From the NCBI GenBank assembly GCA_002148405.1, contig MUGG01000169.1, positions 99,668 to 163,667 of the forward strand: DNA of 64,000 bases, read 5' to 3'. The first letter of the stretch is position 1. Each line of letters begins with the position of its first letter. Origin of the DNA: Alkalinema sp. CACIAM 70d (GTDB lineage: Bacteria; Cyanobacteriota; Cyanobacteriia; Leptolyngbyales; Leptolyngbyaceae). A program made the position numbers and the translations under genes. Of the stretch, positions 8,901 to 16,664 are shown in pieces. Below the pieces are notes generated by a model. The model searched no databases, was not told where the DNA came from, and worked only from the letters and a program-made list of their open reading frames with translations.

Positions 8901-10579
8901 TGAGTGCCAAGCAGATCGAAATCAAGCTGGCCCAGGGGGCAAAACCCGGTGAAGGCGGTCAACTTCCCGGCCCCAAAGTCAGCCCCTACATCGCCATGCT
9001 GCGCCGATCGAAGCCCGGTGTGACGCTGATTTCGCCGCCGCCGCACCATGACATTTATTCGATCGAAGATTTGGCGCAATTGATTTACGACCTGCATCAG
9101 ATCAACCCGCTGGCCCAAGTCTCCGTCAAACTGGTGGCGGAAGTGGGCATCGGCACGATCGCCGCTGGGGTGGCCAAGGCCAATGCGGATATTATCCAAA
9201 TTTCCGGGCATGACGGCGGCACGGGGGCTTCTCCGCTCAGCTCGATTAAGCACGCAGGTAGTCCCTGGGAATTGGGTCTGACGGAAGTGCACCGCACCCT
9301 GATGGAAAACCAACTGCGCGATCGCGTCACTCTGCGGGTCGATGGCGGTATCAAAACTGGTTGGGATGTCGTCATGGCGGCGCTCATGGGCGGTGAAGAG
9401 TTCGGCTTTGGCTCGATCGCGATGATCGCAGAGGGCTGCATCATGGCGCGGATTTGCCACACCAATAATTGCCCCGTCGGCGTCGCCAGCCAGAAAGAAG
9501 AACTCCGCAAGCGCTTTAACGGCATTCCGGAGCATGTGGTTAACTTCTTTATCTTTGTGGCGGAGGAAGTCCGTTCTCTGTTGGCGCGACTGGGTTACCG
9601 CAAACTGGAAGACATCATCGGGCGGGCGGATCTGCTGAAGGTACGGGAAGGCGTGCAAATTGCCAAAACCCAGGCGCTGGATCTGTCCTTCCTGACCAAC
9701 CTGCCCGATACCCGCAGCGATCGCACCTGGTTGCAGCACGCCGAAGTTCACAGCAATGGCCCCGTACTAGATGACGACATTCTGGCCGATGCCGATCTGC
9801 AAGCGGCGATCGCACAGCAGGGAACGGTGACGAAGCAGTTTAAGGCGATTAACACCGATCGCACGATCGCCTCTCGCGTGGCGGGCGTGATTGCCAAGCG
9901 CTACGGCAACAACGGCTTTGGCGGACAGATTAATCTCCACTTCACCGGATCGGTGGGCCAGAGCTTTGGGGCCTTTAACCTGCCCTGTATGACGCTGCGC
10001 CTAGACGGTGAAGCCAATGACTACGTGGGCAAGGGGATGCACGGTGGAGAAATCATCATCCATCCCCCCGCAGCGGCGACCTTCGACCCCGCAGAGAGCG
10101 TCATTATCGGCAACACCTGTCTCTACGGTGCAACGGGGGGCACTCTGTTTGCCAATGGCCGTGCTGGGGAACGGTTTGCGGTGCGGAACTCGGCGGCCCA
10201 GGCGGTTGTGGAAGGCACGGGCGACCACTGCTGTGAGTACATGACCGGCGGCACGATCGTTGTGCTGGGCAAAGTGGGCCGTAACGTGGGCGCAGGGATG
10301 ACCGGCGGTTTGGCCTACTTCTTAGATGAGGATGGCAGATTCCAAGCCAAGGTCAATCCGGAAATCGTCAGTGTGCAACGGGTGATGAGCCCAGCGGGTG
10401 AAGCCCAGTTGAAGGGGCTGATCCAAGCCCATGCCGATCGCACCGGCAGTCCCAAGGCCCAGGCAATTCTGGCCAACTGGTCGGCTTACTTGCCGCAGTT
10501 CTGGCAAGTGGTTCCCCCCTCGGAGAAGGACACCGCAGAAGCCAATGCGGGTGCTGAGAAAGTTGCAAGTTCGGTGTAA
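5930..10579 (+). CDS. gltS: Ferredoxin-dependent glutamate synthase
   Basis: Large-subunit-type glutamate synthase, 1,549 residues, converting glutamine plus 2-oxoglutarate to two glutamates. A 38-residue propeptide precedes the catalytic Cys39 (EERD-ACGVGF), the N-terminal nucleophile of the glutaminase domain. The FMN barrel includes SGHDGGTGASP, and the 3Fe-4S cysteines follow the C-x5-C-x4-C pattern in CIMARICHTNNC. A C-terminal beta-helix domain is rich in GG repeats (YVGKGMHGGEI, MTGGTIVVLG). No GltD small subunit adjoins it, which with the length favours the ferredoxin form (also called glsF). Electron donor identity is inferred. It ends in a strong terminator. Confidence 0.95.
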   Translation: MNEMSHVMGNASSKLNTPLDLVTSGYKGQRWLVEERDACGVGFITDRQGRSSHDLVQKSLIALDCMEHRGGCSADQDSGDGAGVMTSMPWELLNQWSVAAGTGPLTIQNTGVGMVFLPQDVDQAAQARRITEQVVTEEGLTLLGWRLVPVQPDVLGIQARDNQPQIEQVIVSASQTGDDLERVLYLCRKRIEKQAKAAGLAELYFCSFSNRRIIYKGMVRSAVLGEFYRDLANPAYTATFAVYHRRFSTNTLPKWPLAQPMRLVGHNGEINTLLGNINWMVAREADLAHETWGDRMVDLKPIVDPNNSDSATLDNVLELMVRCGRSPMEALMVMVPEAFRNQPDLLEHPEITDFYEYYSGIQEGWDGPALLVFSDGKKVGATLDRNGLRPARYAITRDGYIVVASEAGVVDLPEAEIIEKGRLGPGQMIAVDLETQEILKNWELKQRVASERPYGEWLRQNRKTLQLQPFADSRTYEAADLLRLQTAFGYTAEDVDMIINEMGAQGKEPTFCMGDDAPLAVLSSKPRLLYDYFKQRFAQVTNPAIDPLRENLVMSLSMSLGARHNLLEATPEHAKLLFLETPVLGDTELEGVRQSGFQTATLSTLYSITDGPAGLKQAVEALCQKAAEAVQAGAEILILSDRANPQGQAAQLNAETSYIPPMLAVGAVHHHLIRQGLRMKASLVADTAQAWSTHHFACLVGYGASAVCPYLALEAVRHWWHDGKTQKLMETGKLKAVSLSGAQSNFRKAVQDGLFKILSKMGISLLASYHGAQIFEAIGIGGDLLHTAFNGTASRLGGLTLADLANETFSFHSKAFPELSGKKLENYGFVQYRPGGEYHMNSPEMAKYLHKAVDQKSYDHYALYQKYLEERPLTALRDLLDFTSDRAPIDISEVESAADICHRFATGGMSLGALSREAHEVLAIAMNRLGAKSNSGEGGEDVVRFKVLDDVVDGVSPTFPYLKGLRNGDTASSAIKQVASGRFGVTPEYLMSAKQIEIKLAQGAKPGEGGQLPGPKVSPYIAMLRRSKPGVTLISPPPHHDIYSIEDLAQLIYDLHQINPLAQVSVKLVAEVGIGTIAAGVAKANADIIQISGHDGGTGASPLSSIKHAGSPWELGLTEVHRTLMENQLRDRVTLRVDGGIKTGWDVVMAALMGGEEFGFGSIAMIAEGCIMARICHTNNCPVGVASQKEELRKRFNGIPEHVVNFFIFVAEEVRSLLARLGYRKLEDIIGRADLLKVREGVQIAKTQALDLSFLTNLPDTRSDRTWLQHAEVHSNGPVLDDDILADADLQAAIAQQGTVTKQFKAINTDRTIASRVAGVIAKRYGNNGFGGQINLHFTGSVGQSFGAFNLPCMTLRLDGEANDYVGKGMHGGEIIIHPPAAATFDPAESVIIGNTCLYGATGGTLFANGRAGERFAVRNSAAQAVVEGTGDHCCEYMTGGTIVVLGKVGRNVGAGMTGGLAYFLDEDGRFQAKVNPEIVSVQRVMSPAGEAQLKGLIQAHADRTGSPKAQAILANWSAYLPQFWQVVPPSEKDTAEANAGAEKVASSV

Positions 10580-10614
10580 TCCCCTCACCGCTCTACTCTC
10601 CCACTAACGAATCA

Positions 10615-10660
10615 CGCCATCCCGCAGAAAAGCCATTACGCTAGAGGGATGGCGTTTTTT
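10615..10660 (+). terminator. Rho-independent terminator of gltS
   Basis: Perfect 9-bp stem CGCCATCCC (10615-10623) / GGGATGGCG (10646-10654) followed by six T residues, 36 bases after the gltS stop codon. Confidence 0.9.
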
Positions 10661-10742
10661 GTCGGCTCTCAATTACCGTTCGATCAATCTCGCTCCTTAG
10701 AGCCGATGTCATACCAAATCAACTTGTGATTGCATCCCATAA

Positions 10743-10844
10743 GATCCCCCTAAATCCCTCTTAATAAGGGGGACTTTGAAAGAAATAAGGGGGACTTTGA
10801 AAGAACTTGGCCACATTCCTTGTGAAGGGGGGCCAGGGGGGATC
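10743..10844. repeat. Dispersed hairpin repeat, copy A (MITE-like)
   Basis: About 100 bp bounded by GATCCCCC (10743-10750) and its complement at 10836-10844. It contains the CCCCCTAAATCCCTC...AAGGGGGACTTTGA core found dispersed in many cyanobacterial genomes. Copy B is at 19023-19100 and shares the ends, the core and the flank AATCTGTAGC. In this copy the segment AATAAGGGGGACTTTGAAAG is duplicated internally. Both copies lie between genes. No transposase is encoded. Confidence 0.8.
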
Positions 10845-10890
10845 GAATCTGTAGCAGTGATCAATCAATTCTGTATCAATCGATTTCTCT

Positions 10891-11487
10891 ATGGTTCAAT
10901 CTCCATCCAAGCCCATCACTTTAACGGAGTTTCTGAAGCTGCCAGAAACTAAACCTGCCAGCGAATACATTGATGGACAAGTGCTTCAAAAGCCGATGCC
11001 GCAAGGGAAACACAGCGTTATTCAAACTGAGTTATCTACGATCGTCAACAGCAGTCTCAAATCGCAGCGAATAGGCCGAGCCTTTGCAGAGCTACGCTGT
11101 ACATTGGGTGGACGATCGATCGTGCCGGATATCTCTGTATTCTCCTGGGCAAGAATTCCACGGGATCCAACCGGAGAAATTGCTAACTTCTTTGCGATCG
11201 CGCCAGACTGGACGATCAAAATTCTTTCCTCAGACCAAAGTCAAACCAAGGTCACTAAAAATATTCTGCATTGCCTCAATCATGGCACTCAGATGGGCTG
11301 GTTAATTGACCCCGTAGAACAAACCATTTTCGTCTATCTGCCGCAGCAACAACCCACCGTCTTTGATGAACCCACACAAATGTTGCCCTGTCCTGCTTTT
11401 GCCAAGCATCTCAGCTTAACGGTAGCAGCCCTTTGGGGCTGGTTATCTGAATCACCTAATGTGAGTTCTATAAACTTCTGTCAATAA
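10891..11487 (+). CDS. Uma2 family (DUF820) endonuclease-like protein, probably catalytically altered
   Basis: A 198-residue member of the PD-(D/E)xK-fold Uma2 family, which is greatly expanded in cyanobacteria with largely unknown roles. Family landmarks are LTEFLKLPETKPASEYIDG, IVPDISVF with the motif Asp, and GTQMGWLIDPVEQTIFVY. Where relatives have a Glu in the D-x-V-I-E-I-L-S strand, this protein has Lys110 (codon AAA at 11218-11220), and the following Pro is Ser. A single G-to-A change would explain the Lys. Nuclease activity is therefore doubtful. ATG at 10891 starts about 46 bp after repeat copy A. Confidence 0.85.
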   Translation: MVQSPSKPITLTEFLKLPETKPASEYIDGQVLQKPMPQGKHSVIQTELSTIVNSSLKSQRIGRAFAELRCTLGGRSIVPDISVFSWARIPRDPTGEIANFFAIAPDWTIKILSSDQSQTKVTKNILHCLNHGTQMGWLIDPVEQTIFVYLPQQQPTVFDEPTQMLPCPAFAKHLSLTVAALWGWLSESPNVSSINFCQ

Positions 11488-11540
11488 AAGTGCCCCCCAC
11501 AAATCCCCTGTCCGTTGACGGAGAGTTCACTTTCGGGGGG

Positions 11541-11566
11541 TGTCGGGGGAGTAGAGTCCCCTGACA
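11541..11566. repeat. Inverted repeat between convergent genes
   Basis: Arms TGTCGGGGGA (11541-11550) and TCCCCTGACA (11557-11566) pair with one G-T mismatch around a 6-base loop, in the spacer between the Uma2 gene and panB. There is no T-run, so it is a weak terminator candidate. Confidence 0.4.
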
Positions 11567-11675
11567 TCGCAGGGGACAAGGTGGTTTCTCTGACGCTCTG
11601 CCAGAGCAAACTGCCTTGAGGGGAGAAGTTCCCCGATCTTTGCTGCGCAGCAGCCCCGACGATCGCGCCACACTA

Positions 11676-11715
11676 TGAATTCATCAAACTTACAGTGAAT
11701 TCATCAAACTTACAG
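11676..11715. repeat. 20-bp tandem duplication
   Basis: TGAATTCATCAAACTTACAG occurs twice head to tail (11676-11695 and 11696-11715), just past the 3' end of panB. The copies are identical, indicating a recent slippage or duplication event. Confidence 0.85.
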
Positions 11716-11727
11716 TCGTTTTGGGCA

Positions 11728-12507
11728 TCACTCCGCCGGAAATTGCCGCGATCGCACGTCTTCCGCAAAGGCTTGCACCGCTTGACCGATCGTGTCCCGT
11801 AAATTGACATAGGACTTGGCAAAGGGCGGTTTCCAAGCCCCCATGCCCAACACATCCGTCGTCACCAACACTTGCCCATCACAGTGCCCCCCTGCGCCAA
11901 TCCCGATCGTCGGAATCGACAACTTTTCTGTAATCGTTTTGGCAAGATCAGCGGGAATATGCTCCAGAATGATCGAAAAGGCCCCCGCCTGCTCCAGAGC
12001 GATCGCCTCATCCAGAATTCGCGCCCCTTCTACATCCGTCTTGCCCTGCTGCTTAAAGCCCAACTGTCGCACCGATTGTGGCGTGAGTCCAACATGGCCC
12101 ATCACCGGAATCCCGGCCCGCACCAAGCGCGCCACAGTATCCGCCATTTCCGGATAGCCCCCTTCCAACTTGACGGCGTGAACCCCCGTCTCCTTGAGCG
12201 CCCGCCCCGCCGATCGCATCGCCTGCTGCCAACCTTCCTGATAACTCAGGAACGGCAAATCCATCACTAAAAACGAATGCTTCACCCCCCGACGTACCGC
12301 TTTGGCATGGTGCAGCATTTCCTCCAGCGTCACAGGCAGCGTTGTCTCATACCCCAAAGCCACCATTGCCAAGGAATCACCCACAAGCATTAAATCGACT
12401 CCCGCTTGATCCAAAATCTGTGCGATCGCATAATCCCAAGCAGTTAACGCCGTAATCGGTCGTCCTTGCTGTTTCCATTGGGCAAAGTGCTGAAGCGTAA
12501 CGGGCAT
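11728..12507 (-). CDS. panB: 3-methyl-2-oxobutanoate hydroxymethyltransferase
   Basis: Ketopantoate hydroxymethyltransferase, first step of pantothenate (coenzyme A) synthesis: adds a hydroxymethyl group from methylene-tetrahydrofolate to 2-oxoisovalerate. The 259-residue chain from ATG 12505-12507 starts MPVTLQHFAQWKQQGRPITA. Family motifs are LTAWDYA, VGDSLAMV (Mg2+ ligand Asp), GVHAVKLEGG, MGHVGLTPQS and GIGAGGHCDGQVLV. The frame extends 29 codons upstream to 12594, but that extension does not resemble PanB. Other pathway genes are not adjacent. Confidence 0.96.
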   Translation of the reverse strand: MPVTLQHFAQWKQQGRPITALTAWDYAIAQILDQAGVDLMLVGDSLAMVALGYETTLPVTLEEMLHHAKAVRRGVKHSFLVMDLPFLSYQEGWQQAMRSAGRALKETGVHAVKLEGGYPEMADTVARLVRAGIPVMGHVGLTPQSVRQLGFKQQGKTDVEGARILDEAIALEQAGAFSIILEHIPADLAKTITEKLSIPTIGIGAGGHCDGQVLVTTDVLGMGAWKPPFAKSYVNLRDTIGQAVQAFAEDVRSRQFPAE

Positions 12508-12634
12508 GGGACAAGTCCAGAATGGGGAGTAAAAAGTCTTTGACCAAGATAGCAAAGGTTTACGACCATCTGTTGCGTCGCACTGTCCGGACAACGTGAT
12601 CAGCAGCCCTTGTCATCGCTGAACACTAGCTCTA

Positions 12635-12668
12635 CAAAAACGAAGGGAACCTCCGAAGAGATTCCCTT
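12635..12668 (-). terminator. Terminator of the DUF218 gene
   Basis: Read on the minus strand, a 7-bp stem AAGGGAA/TTCCCTT (12662-12668 with 12643-12649) is followed by CG and a T-run (A5 at 12636-12640 on the plus strand). It lies about 67 bases past the stop of the gene ending at 12735. Confidence 0.75.
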
Positions 12669-12734
12669 TGCTAGGAATAACTAAAATGCTGTGATGACGA
12701 GATTATAAAACTCGGTACACCTGGACTGATAATC

Positions 12735-13937
12735 CTAGCCCGCCCTTAAGGGACGTACCCATCCCCGCAGGAAGTAGTAAAGCGATGTGAGTGATTCTCC
12801 CACCACCTTGGTACTAATGTTCAGCGCATCCATACTCGGCAGAAAGTCTGACACCATTAGATTTCGTTCAATCAAATCCCGACCTTTAGCCCGTTGTGCC
12901 AGGGAACCTCTAGGCGGGATGGTGTAGAAATCAGTCGGTCGAGAAATAACCGCAACGTTCTGCCCCGTTTGATTGAGTTCATTGGAGAACGTCAACGCAG
13001 TACGACTCATTTCGATCGCGGACGTGACCACCATGACTTGATTGCCATAGTTAATCCGTCGATTTTCCAGAATCTTCCGGGTATTTTGAGCACTTTCAAT
13101 GACGGAAGTGCTGTCGTTATCCTGAATAATGGCACTGCCAGGAATGCCAAACTGACTTTGCAGTAATCGGCTGATATCGCTAGCTTCCGAAATATTGTCA
13201 GCGTTGTCGCCCTCTTTCTTCGATCGACCTGGACGCGGCCCTGCACTGACAATAATGATTGGCGAGTTAAACCGTTCTGATTGATAGAGTTGAGCCGCAT
13301 AGAGAATACGATCGCCCTGTTCCGTCAATTGAACTGGCTGATTCGCAAGTAAGCCAAACCGACCTTCCGAAATTTGCTCTGGAGGGCCAAAGATTGCATT
13401 CTTGTCCAGATTGTTCTGACCGTTGGGGGGAGCTTCTGTGCGGGGACGTAGCTTTAACCGCGTGGTATTTTGCCCCATGAGCACAATCACTCGCTGCGCC
13501 CCTGCTGGCAAAGCTGGAACATCAGGCTGTGCGATTTGAATCGCCTCCAACTCTGTACGCTGAGCCACAAAGTTCGCGAATACAGGCAAGCTAAACAAGA
13601 TTAATGCTGCCACTGCAATCCGCAGTAACCACTTAGAAGTTGCATTAACGCCTTTGTTTTCTGCGTCTCGCCAAACGATCGCCAGAAAAATCAGAATTAA
13701 CCCTAAGGGATTAAACAATAGGGAGATTATTTGCCAGATATCGCCTAACAGGCCCTGTTCCGGCGCACCTTTAAAAAAGGTAAGAGCCGCAACCACTACC
13801 AGTAGCACCAGCACCAATCCACCCAAAAAAGCCTTGGGTAGCGCTTTGAGGAGAACAAAGCGAGCTGCGAGCGCCACCAAAATCCACAGAAGAACTTGAG
13901 TTAAGAGTAGAAATACATCAGTCACCAATAGAAGCAT
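12735..13937 (-). CDS. YdcF/ElyC family (DUF218) membrane protein
   Basis: A 400-residue protein. The N-terminal third holds about four hydrophobic segments (residues 5-25, 35-55, 65-90, 103-122). A DUF218 domain follows from about residue 147 (RVIVLMGQNTTRLKL), with conserved NSPIIIVSAGPRPG, a Ser/Asp-rich segment and NTRKIL...VMVVTSAIEMSRTALTF. Members with known roles (E. coli ElyC, SanA) affect envelope integrity. The molecular activity is not established. Its own terminator lies downstream. Confidence 0.82.
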   Translation of the reverse strand: MLLLVTDVFLLLTQVLLWILVALAARFVLLKALPKAFLGGLVLVLLVVVAALTFFKGAPEQGLLGDIWQIISLLFNPLGLILIFLAIVWRDAENKGVNATSKWLLRIAVAALILFSLPVFANFVAQRTELEAIQIAQPDVPALPAGAQRVIVLMGQNTTRLKLRPRTEAPPNGQNNLDKNAIFGPPEQISEGRFGLLANQPVQLTEQGDRILYAAQLYQSERFNSPIIIVSAGPRPGRSKKEGDNADNISEASDISRLLQSQFGIPGSAIIQDNDSTSVIESAQNTRKILENRRINYGNQVMVVTSAIEMSRTALTFSNELNQTGQNVAVISRPTDFYTIPPRGSLAQRAKGRDLIERNLMVSDFLPSMDALNISTKVVGESLTSLYYFLRGWVRPLRAG

Positions 13938-14563
13938 TGAGTCATTCCCTTAGTTGCTGTGATAATCCTCGCGCTGTGTGGGTCTTGCCAAATTGTGCAT
14001 AAACTACGCCCTAGCAAAGCCGACTATCGCAACTGGTAGAGCCTCTCAAGCAGAAGCAGACCTGACCCCCAACCTTGGACGATCGTCCCCCCTAATCCTG
14101 GAAGCACCGCAGCGTAGCAGTCCATATCAGTAGCAGTTCATGTCATTGAAGCTAGATAGCCCTAAAGCGTTAGAGCTAAGCATGGGCTTCTGTGACGCAT
14201 CAGAAAAATTGGATTGTGTGAGAATCTACATCCCAAAAAATATGAGAGTTCGCACTTCAAAACAGTCTGAGTTAGCGAGTATGCTACAGCAAGAATTACG
14301 AAACGCACGACTTTTTTAGGGTTTGCCCATCCATCTTCCGCAATGGCACCCCGATTTTTGGGTGCCAAAATTCATCTTTTGAGCTAGCCTACTTAGGTTC
14401 TATGCAATTCGAACAAGGGTAAAAGCTAGGGGAAAAAATGGATAGCGCTGAACACACGCTTAACGTTTGTTTAAAAAGTTTTATGCGATTCAAGGGCTGT
14501 TCAAAAAGTTCATGGTTCAATCACTAGTCAATTTGCAAGTTAATTCAGAAGGAGGAGTGCCAG
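13938..14563. other. Intergenic region with a hairpin, 626 bp
   Basis: A divergent spacer. A perfect 8-bp hairpin TGGCACCC (14343-14350) / GGGTGCCA (14359-14366) is present. A 29-codon frame from ATG 14438 has a GGGG-type site upstream but no features. No larger gene or tRNA is credible. Confidence 0.4.
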
Positions 14564-14635
14564 ATGGAGTCAGTGGTGGCGATCGCGTTTTTTGCAGTTT
14601 TATTGTTCTGGATTTTTCAAGACTTGAAGAAATAA
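14564..14635 (+). CDS. Candidate 23-residue single-span membrane peptide
   Basis: Translated here as MESVVAIAFFAVLLFWIFQD plus LKK. ATG 14564-14566 is preceded by AAGGAGGAG (14549-14557), seven bases upstream, the strongest Shine-Dalgarno sequence noticed in the window. Residues 4-18 form one hydrophobic span with acidic ends outside and a Lys-Lys tail. This resembles small photosynthetic or respiratory complex subunits and other membrane microproteins, but I do not recognise the family. It lies 161 bp upstream of galE on the same strand. Expression is not shown by sequence alone. Confidence 0.55.
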   Translation: MESVVAIAFFAVLLFWIFQDLKK

Positions 14636-14796
14636 GTCAGAGATTCTGAAGTCAGAGATTCTACAGATTTGTTGAGCATCCATCCAAATTTAGAGCGAAT
14701 CCAGATTTGAGCGTCCTAGGCTAGAAGATCAATCTAGTTGAGGTTTTCTTGCAGAAAGCCCAAAGATGTTATCTGTTTTGTGGGGAGTAACAGAGC

Positions 14797-15834
14797 GTGG
14801 ATATCGTGAAACAACCAGCAAAAATTTTGGTCACTGGTGGGGCAGGATACATTGGATCCCATGCAGTGTTAGCCCTACAGCAATCGGGCTATGAGGTCGT
14901 GGTTTTAGATAACTTAGTGTACGGTCACGCTGACCTCGTCAAAGACGTTCTCAAAGTAGAACTCGTCATGGGTGATACCAACGATCGAGTCTTGCTGGAT
15001 CAATTGTTTCAGACCCATACCTTTGCAGCCGTCATGCACTTTGCCGCCTATGCCTATGTAGGTGAGTCTGTTAGCCAGCCCGATAAGTACTATCGCAACA
15101 ATGTCTTAGGCACGCTGACCTTGCTGGAAGCGATGATCGCTGCGAATGTTAAAAAATTTGTTTTTTCTTCCACTTGTGCGACCTATGGTGTACCTAGCGA
15201 GGTTCCCATCCCTGAGGATCATCCCCAGTCTCCCATCAATCCCTACGGAGCCACCAAGCTGATGGTGGAACGGATGCTGGCTGATTTCGATCGCGCCTAT
15301 GACTTACGATCGGTCGCCTTCCGATACTTCAATGCCGCTGGAGCCGATCCCCAAGGCCGACTGGGAGAAGATCACCAGCCAGAAACCCACCTGATCCCAC
15401 TGGTTCTCATGACAGCTTTAGGTCGCCAACCTTCCGTTTCCATCTTTGGCACCGACTATCCCACCCCCGACGGCACCTGCGTCCGAGACTACATTCACGT
15501 CACGGATCTCGCCCAAGCCCATGTCTTGGGGCTGGAATATTTACTCAAGGGCGGGGCCAGCGATCGGTTTAACTTGGGCAACGGCAATGGGTTTTCTGTG
15601 CGGGAAGTGATTGAAACCGCTCGGGCCGTGACAGGACAAGCGATTCCTGCCGAAGAGCACGATCGTCGCCCTGGAGATCCCCCTGCTTTGGTTGGCAGTA
15701 GCGATCGGGCCAGGGAGATTCTAGGTTGGGCACCCCAATATGCAGACTTGCAACAAATCTTGACCCATGCCTGGGCTTGGCACCAGCTTCGCCATGGGGC
15801 CACCAGCCCAACCCCAGAAAAATCTATGCTCTGA
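14797..15834 (+). CDS. galE: UDP-glucose 4-epimerase
   Basis: Extended short-chain dehydrogenase of 345 residues interconverting UDP-glucose and UDP-galactose for surface polysaccharides and lipids. The NAD-binding GGAGYIGSHAV lies near residue 14. The catalytic Tyr and Lys are in NPYGATKLMVE, and the conserved Ser/Thr is in FSSTCATYG. RYFNAAGADPQGRLGED and DGTCVRDYIHVTDLA are typical of GalE. The start is GTG 14797 with GGGGAG 10-15 bases upstream. Acts in the cytosol. Confidence 0.96.
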   Translation: MDIVKQPAKILVTGGAGYIGSHAVLALQQSGYEVVVLDNLVYGHADLVKDVLKVELVMGDTNDRVLLDQLFQTHTFAAVMHFAAYAYVGESVSQPDKYYRNNVLGTLTLLEAMIAANVKKFVFSSTCATYGVPSEVPIPEDHPQSPINPYGATKLMVERMLADFDRAYDLRSVAFRYFNAAGADPQGRLGEDHQPETHLIPLVLMTALGRQPSVSIFGTDYPTPDGTCVRDYIHVTDLAQAHVLGLEYLLKGGASDRFNLGNGNGFSVREVIETARAVTGQAIPAEEHDRRPGDPPALVGSSDRAREILGWAPQYADLQQILTHAWAWHQLRHGATSPTPEKSML

Positions 15835-16008
15835 GCTGATTGTTTGGGGATGGATTGGGGACTCTGTAGAAAACCTGAGAATAAACCCTCAGAATGAAAG
15901 TCCTACGCTTCAATGAATACGTGCCTGCAAACCCGTACCCGTAAGCACGAATCCTATATCGTCCAACCAATAGAACCCATATAAGCTCAGCATAAGTTCA
16001 GCGGAACC

Positions 16009-16323
16009 ATGGAAGCAGCAAACCCATTGGAAACCATAGCCTCCGATCGGCCCCAGACTCCAGCCAACACACCCTCGTTAGCGCGCTTAGAAGCAATTGT
16101 GTTGGAAATTGGCGAGGCCGTTTTAGCGACCACGGAAACGGTAGACTGTCTAGCCATTCGTTTGGAGGAAATTGCCCAACAAATTCAGCAACAGGGCTAT
16201 CAAATCTTTGCCCTTAGTGAGGAAGTCGAGAACCTAACAACCACCCACCAAACCACACTAGAACGCTTGGGCAATCTGACGGAAACCCTTGAACAACTCG
16301 CTACGTCCTTCCAAAAAGGTTGA
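16009..16323 (+). CDS. Small coiled-coil protein of unknown function
   Basis: A 104-residue acidic, Gln- and Glu-rich protein. From about residue 24 onward the pattern LARLEAIVLEIGEAVL...LAIRLEEIAQQIQQQGYQIF...LEQLATSF gives heptads, predicting a long coiled coil with a break near residue 65. There is no signal peptide or catalytic motif. It starts at ATG 16009 after a 174-bp gap from galE. Function not recognised. Confidence 0.65.
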   Translation: MEAANPLETIASDRPQTPANTPSLARLEAIVLEIGEAVLATTETVDCLAIRLEEIAQQIQQQGYQIFALSEEVENLTTTHQTTLERLGNLTETLEQLATSFQKG

Positions 16324-16664
16324 TGGAGAGGGCTTGATTCGATCGAGGCGAATGGGGGGTGGGATCAGTCTACTCAATGGATGAGATCACTGACTGGCTC
16401 CAAGCAACCGTCCTATGATTGCTGCACTCAGCATCAGTAAATCCCCCGATCTTTTGAAGCTTTGCCATAGGTTGCTTGGAACCTCACCTGCATCCCTGCC
16501 TTTGCATAACTGCATCGTGAACCGCCATATATCAACCTAGTTGGAATTACCAAAAAATCGGAGAAAAGAGATTACCCGAAGGGGTAAGTGTGTGAAATTC
16601 ACGAAGTGCGGCACACTCTAAAGTTAAGTGGGAAAGTTAGGCGGGAATGTAAGGACAGTGAACC
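16324..16664. other. Intergenic region, 341 bp
   Basis: Promoter-side DNA of the HetZ-like gene. It carries AT-rich stretches but no ORF, RNA gene or clear hairpin that I can support. Confidence 0.4.

Noticed and set aside
10743..10844. Rho-independent terminator instead of a mobile repeat
   Set aside because: gltS already has a strong terminator at 10615-10660, and the same sequence recurs at 19023-19100 in a different context.
14020..14090. tRNA-like D-arm (GGTAGAGC)
   Set aside because: No matching acceptor stem and no GGTTCGAAT-type T-arm within 80 bases.
14162..14368. 68-codon minus-strand frame
   Set aside because: Unlike any family, no ribosome-binding site, and its start region is the hairpin at 14343-14366.
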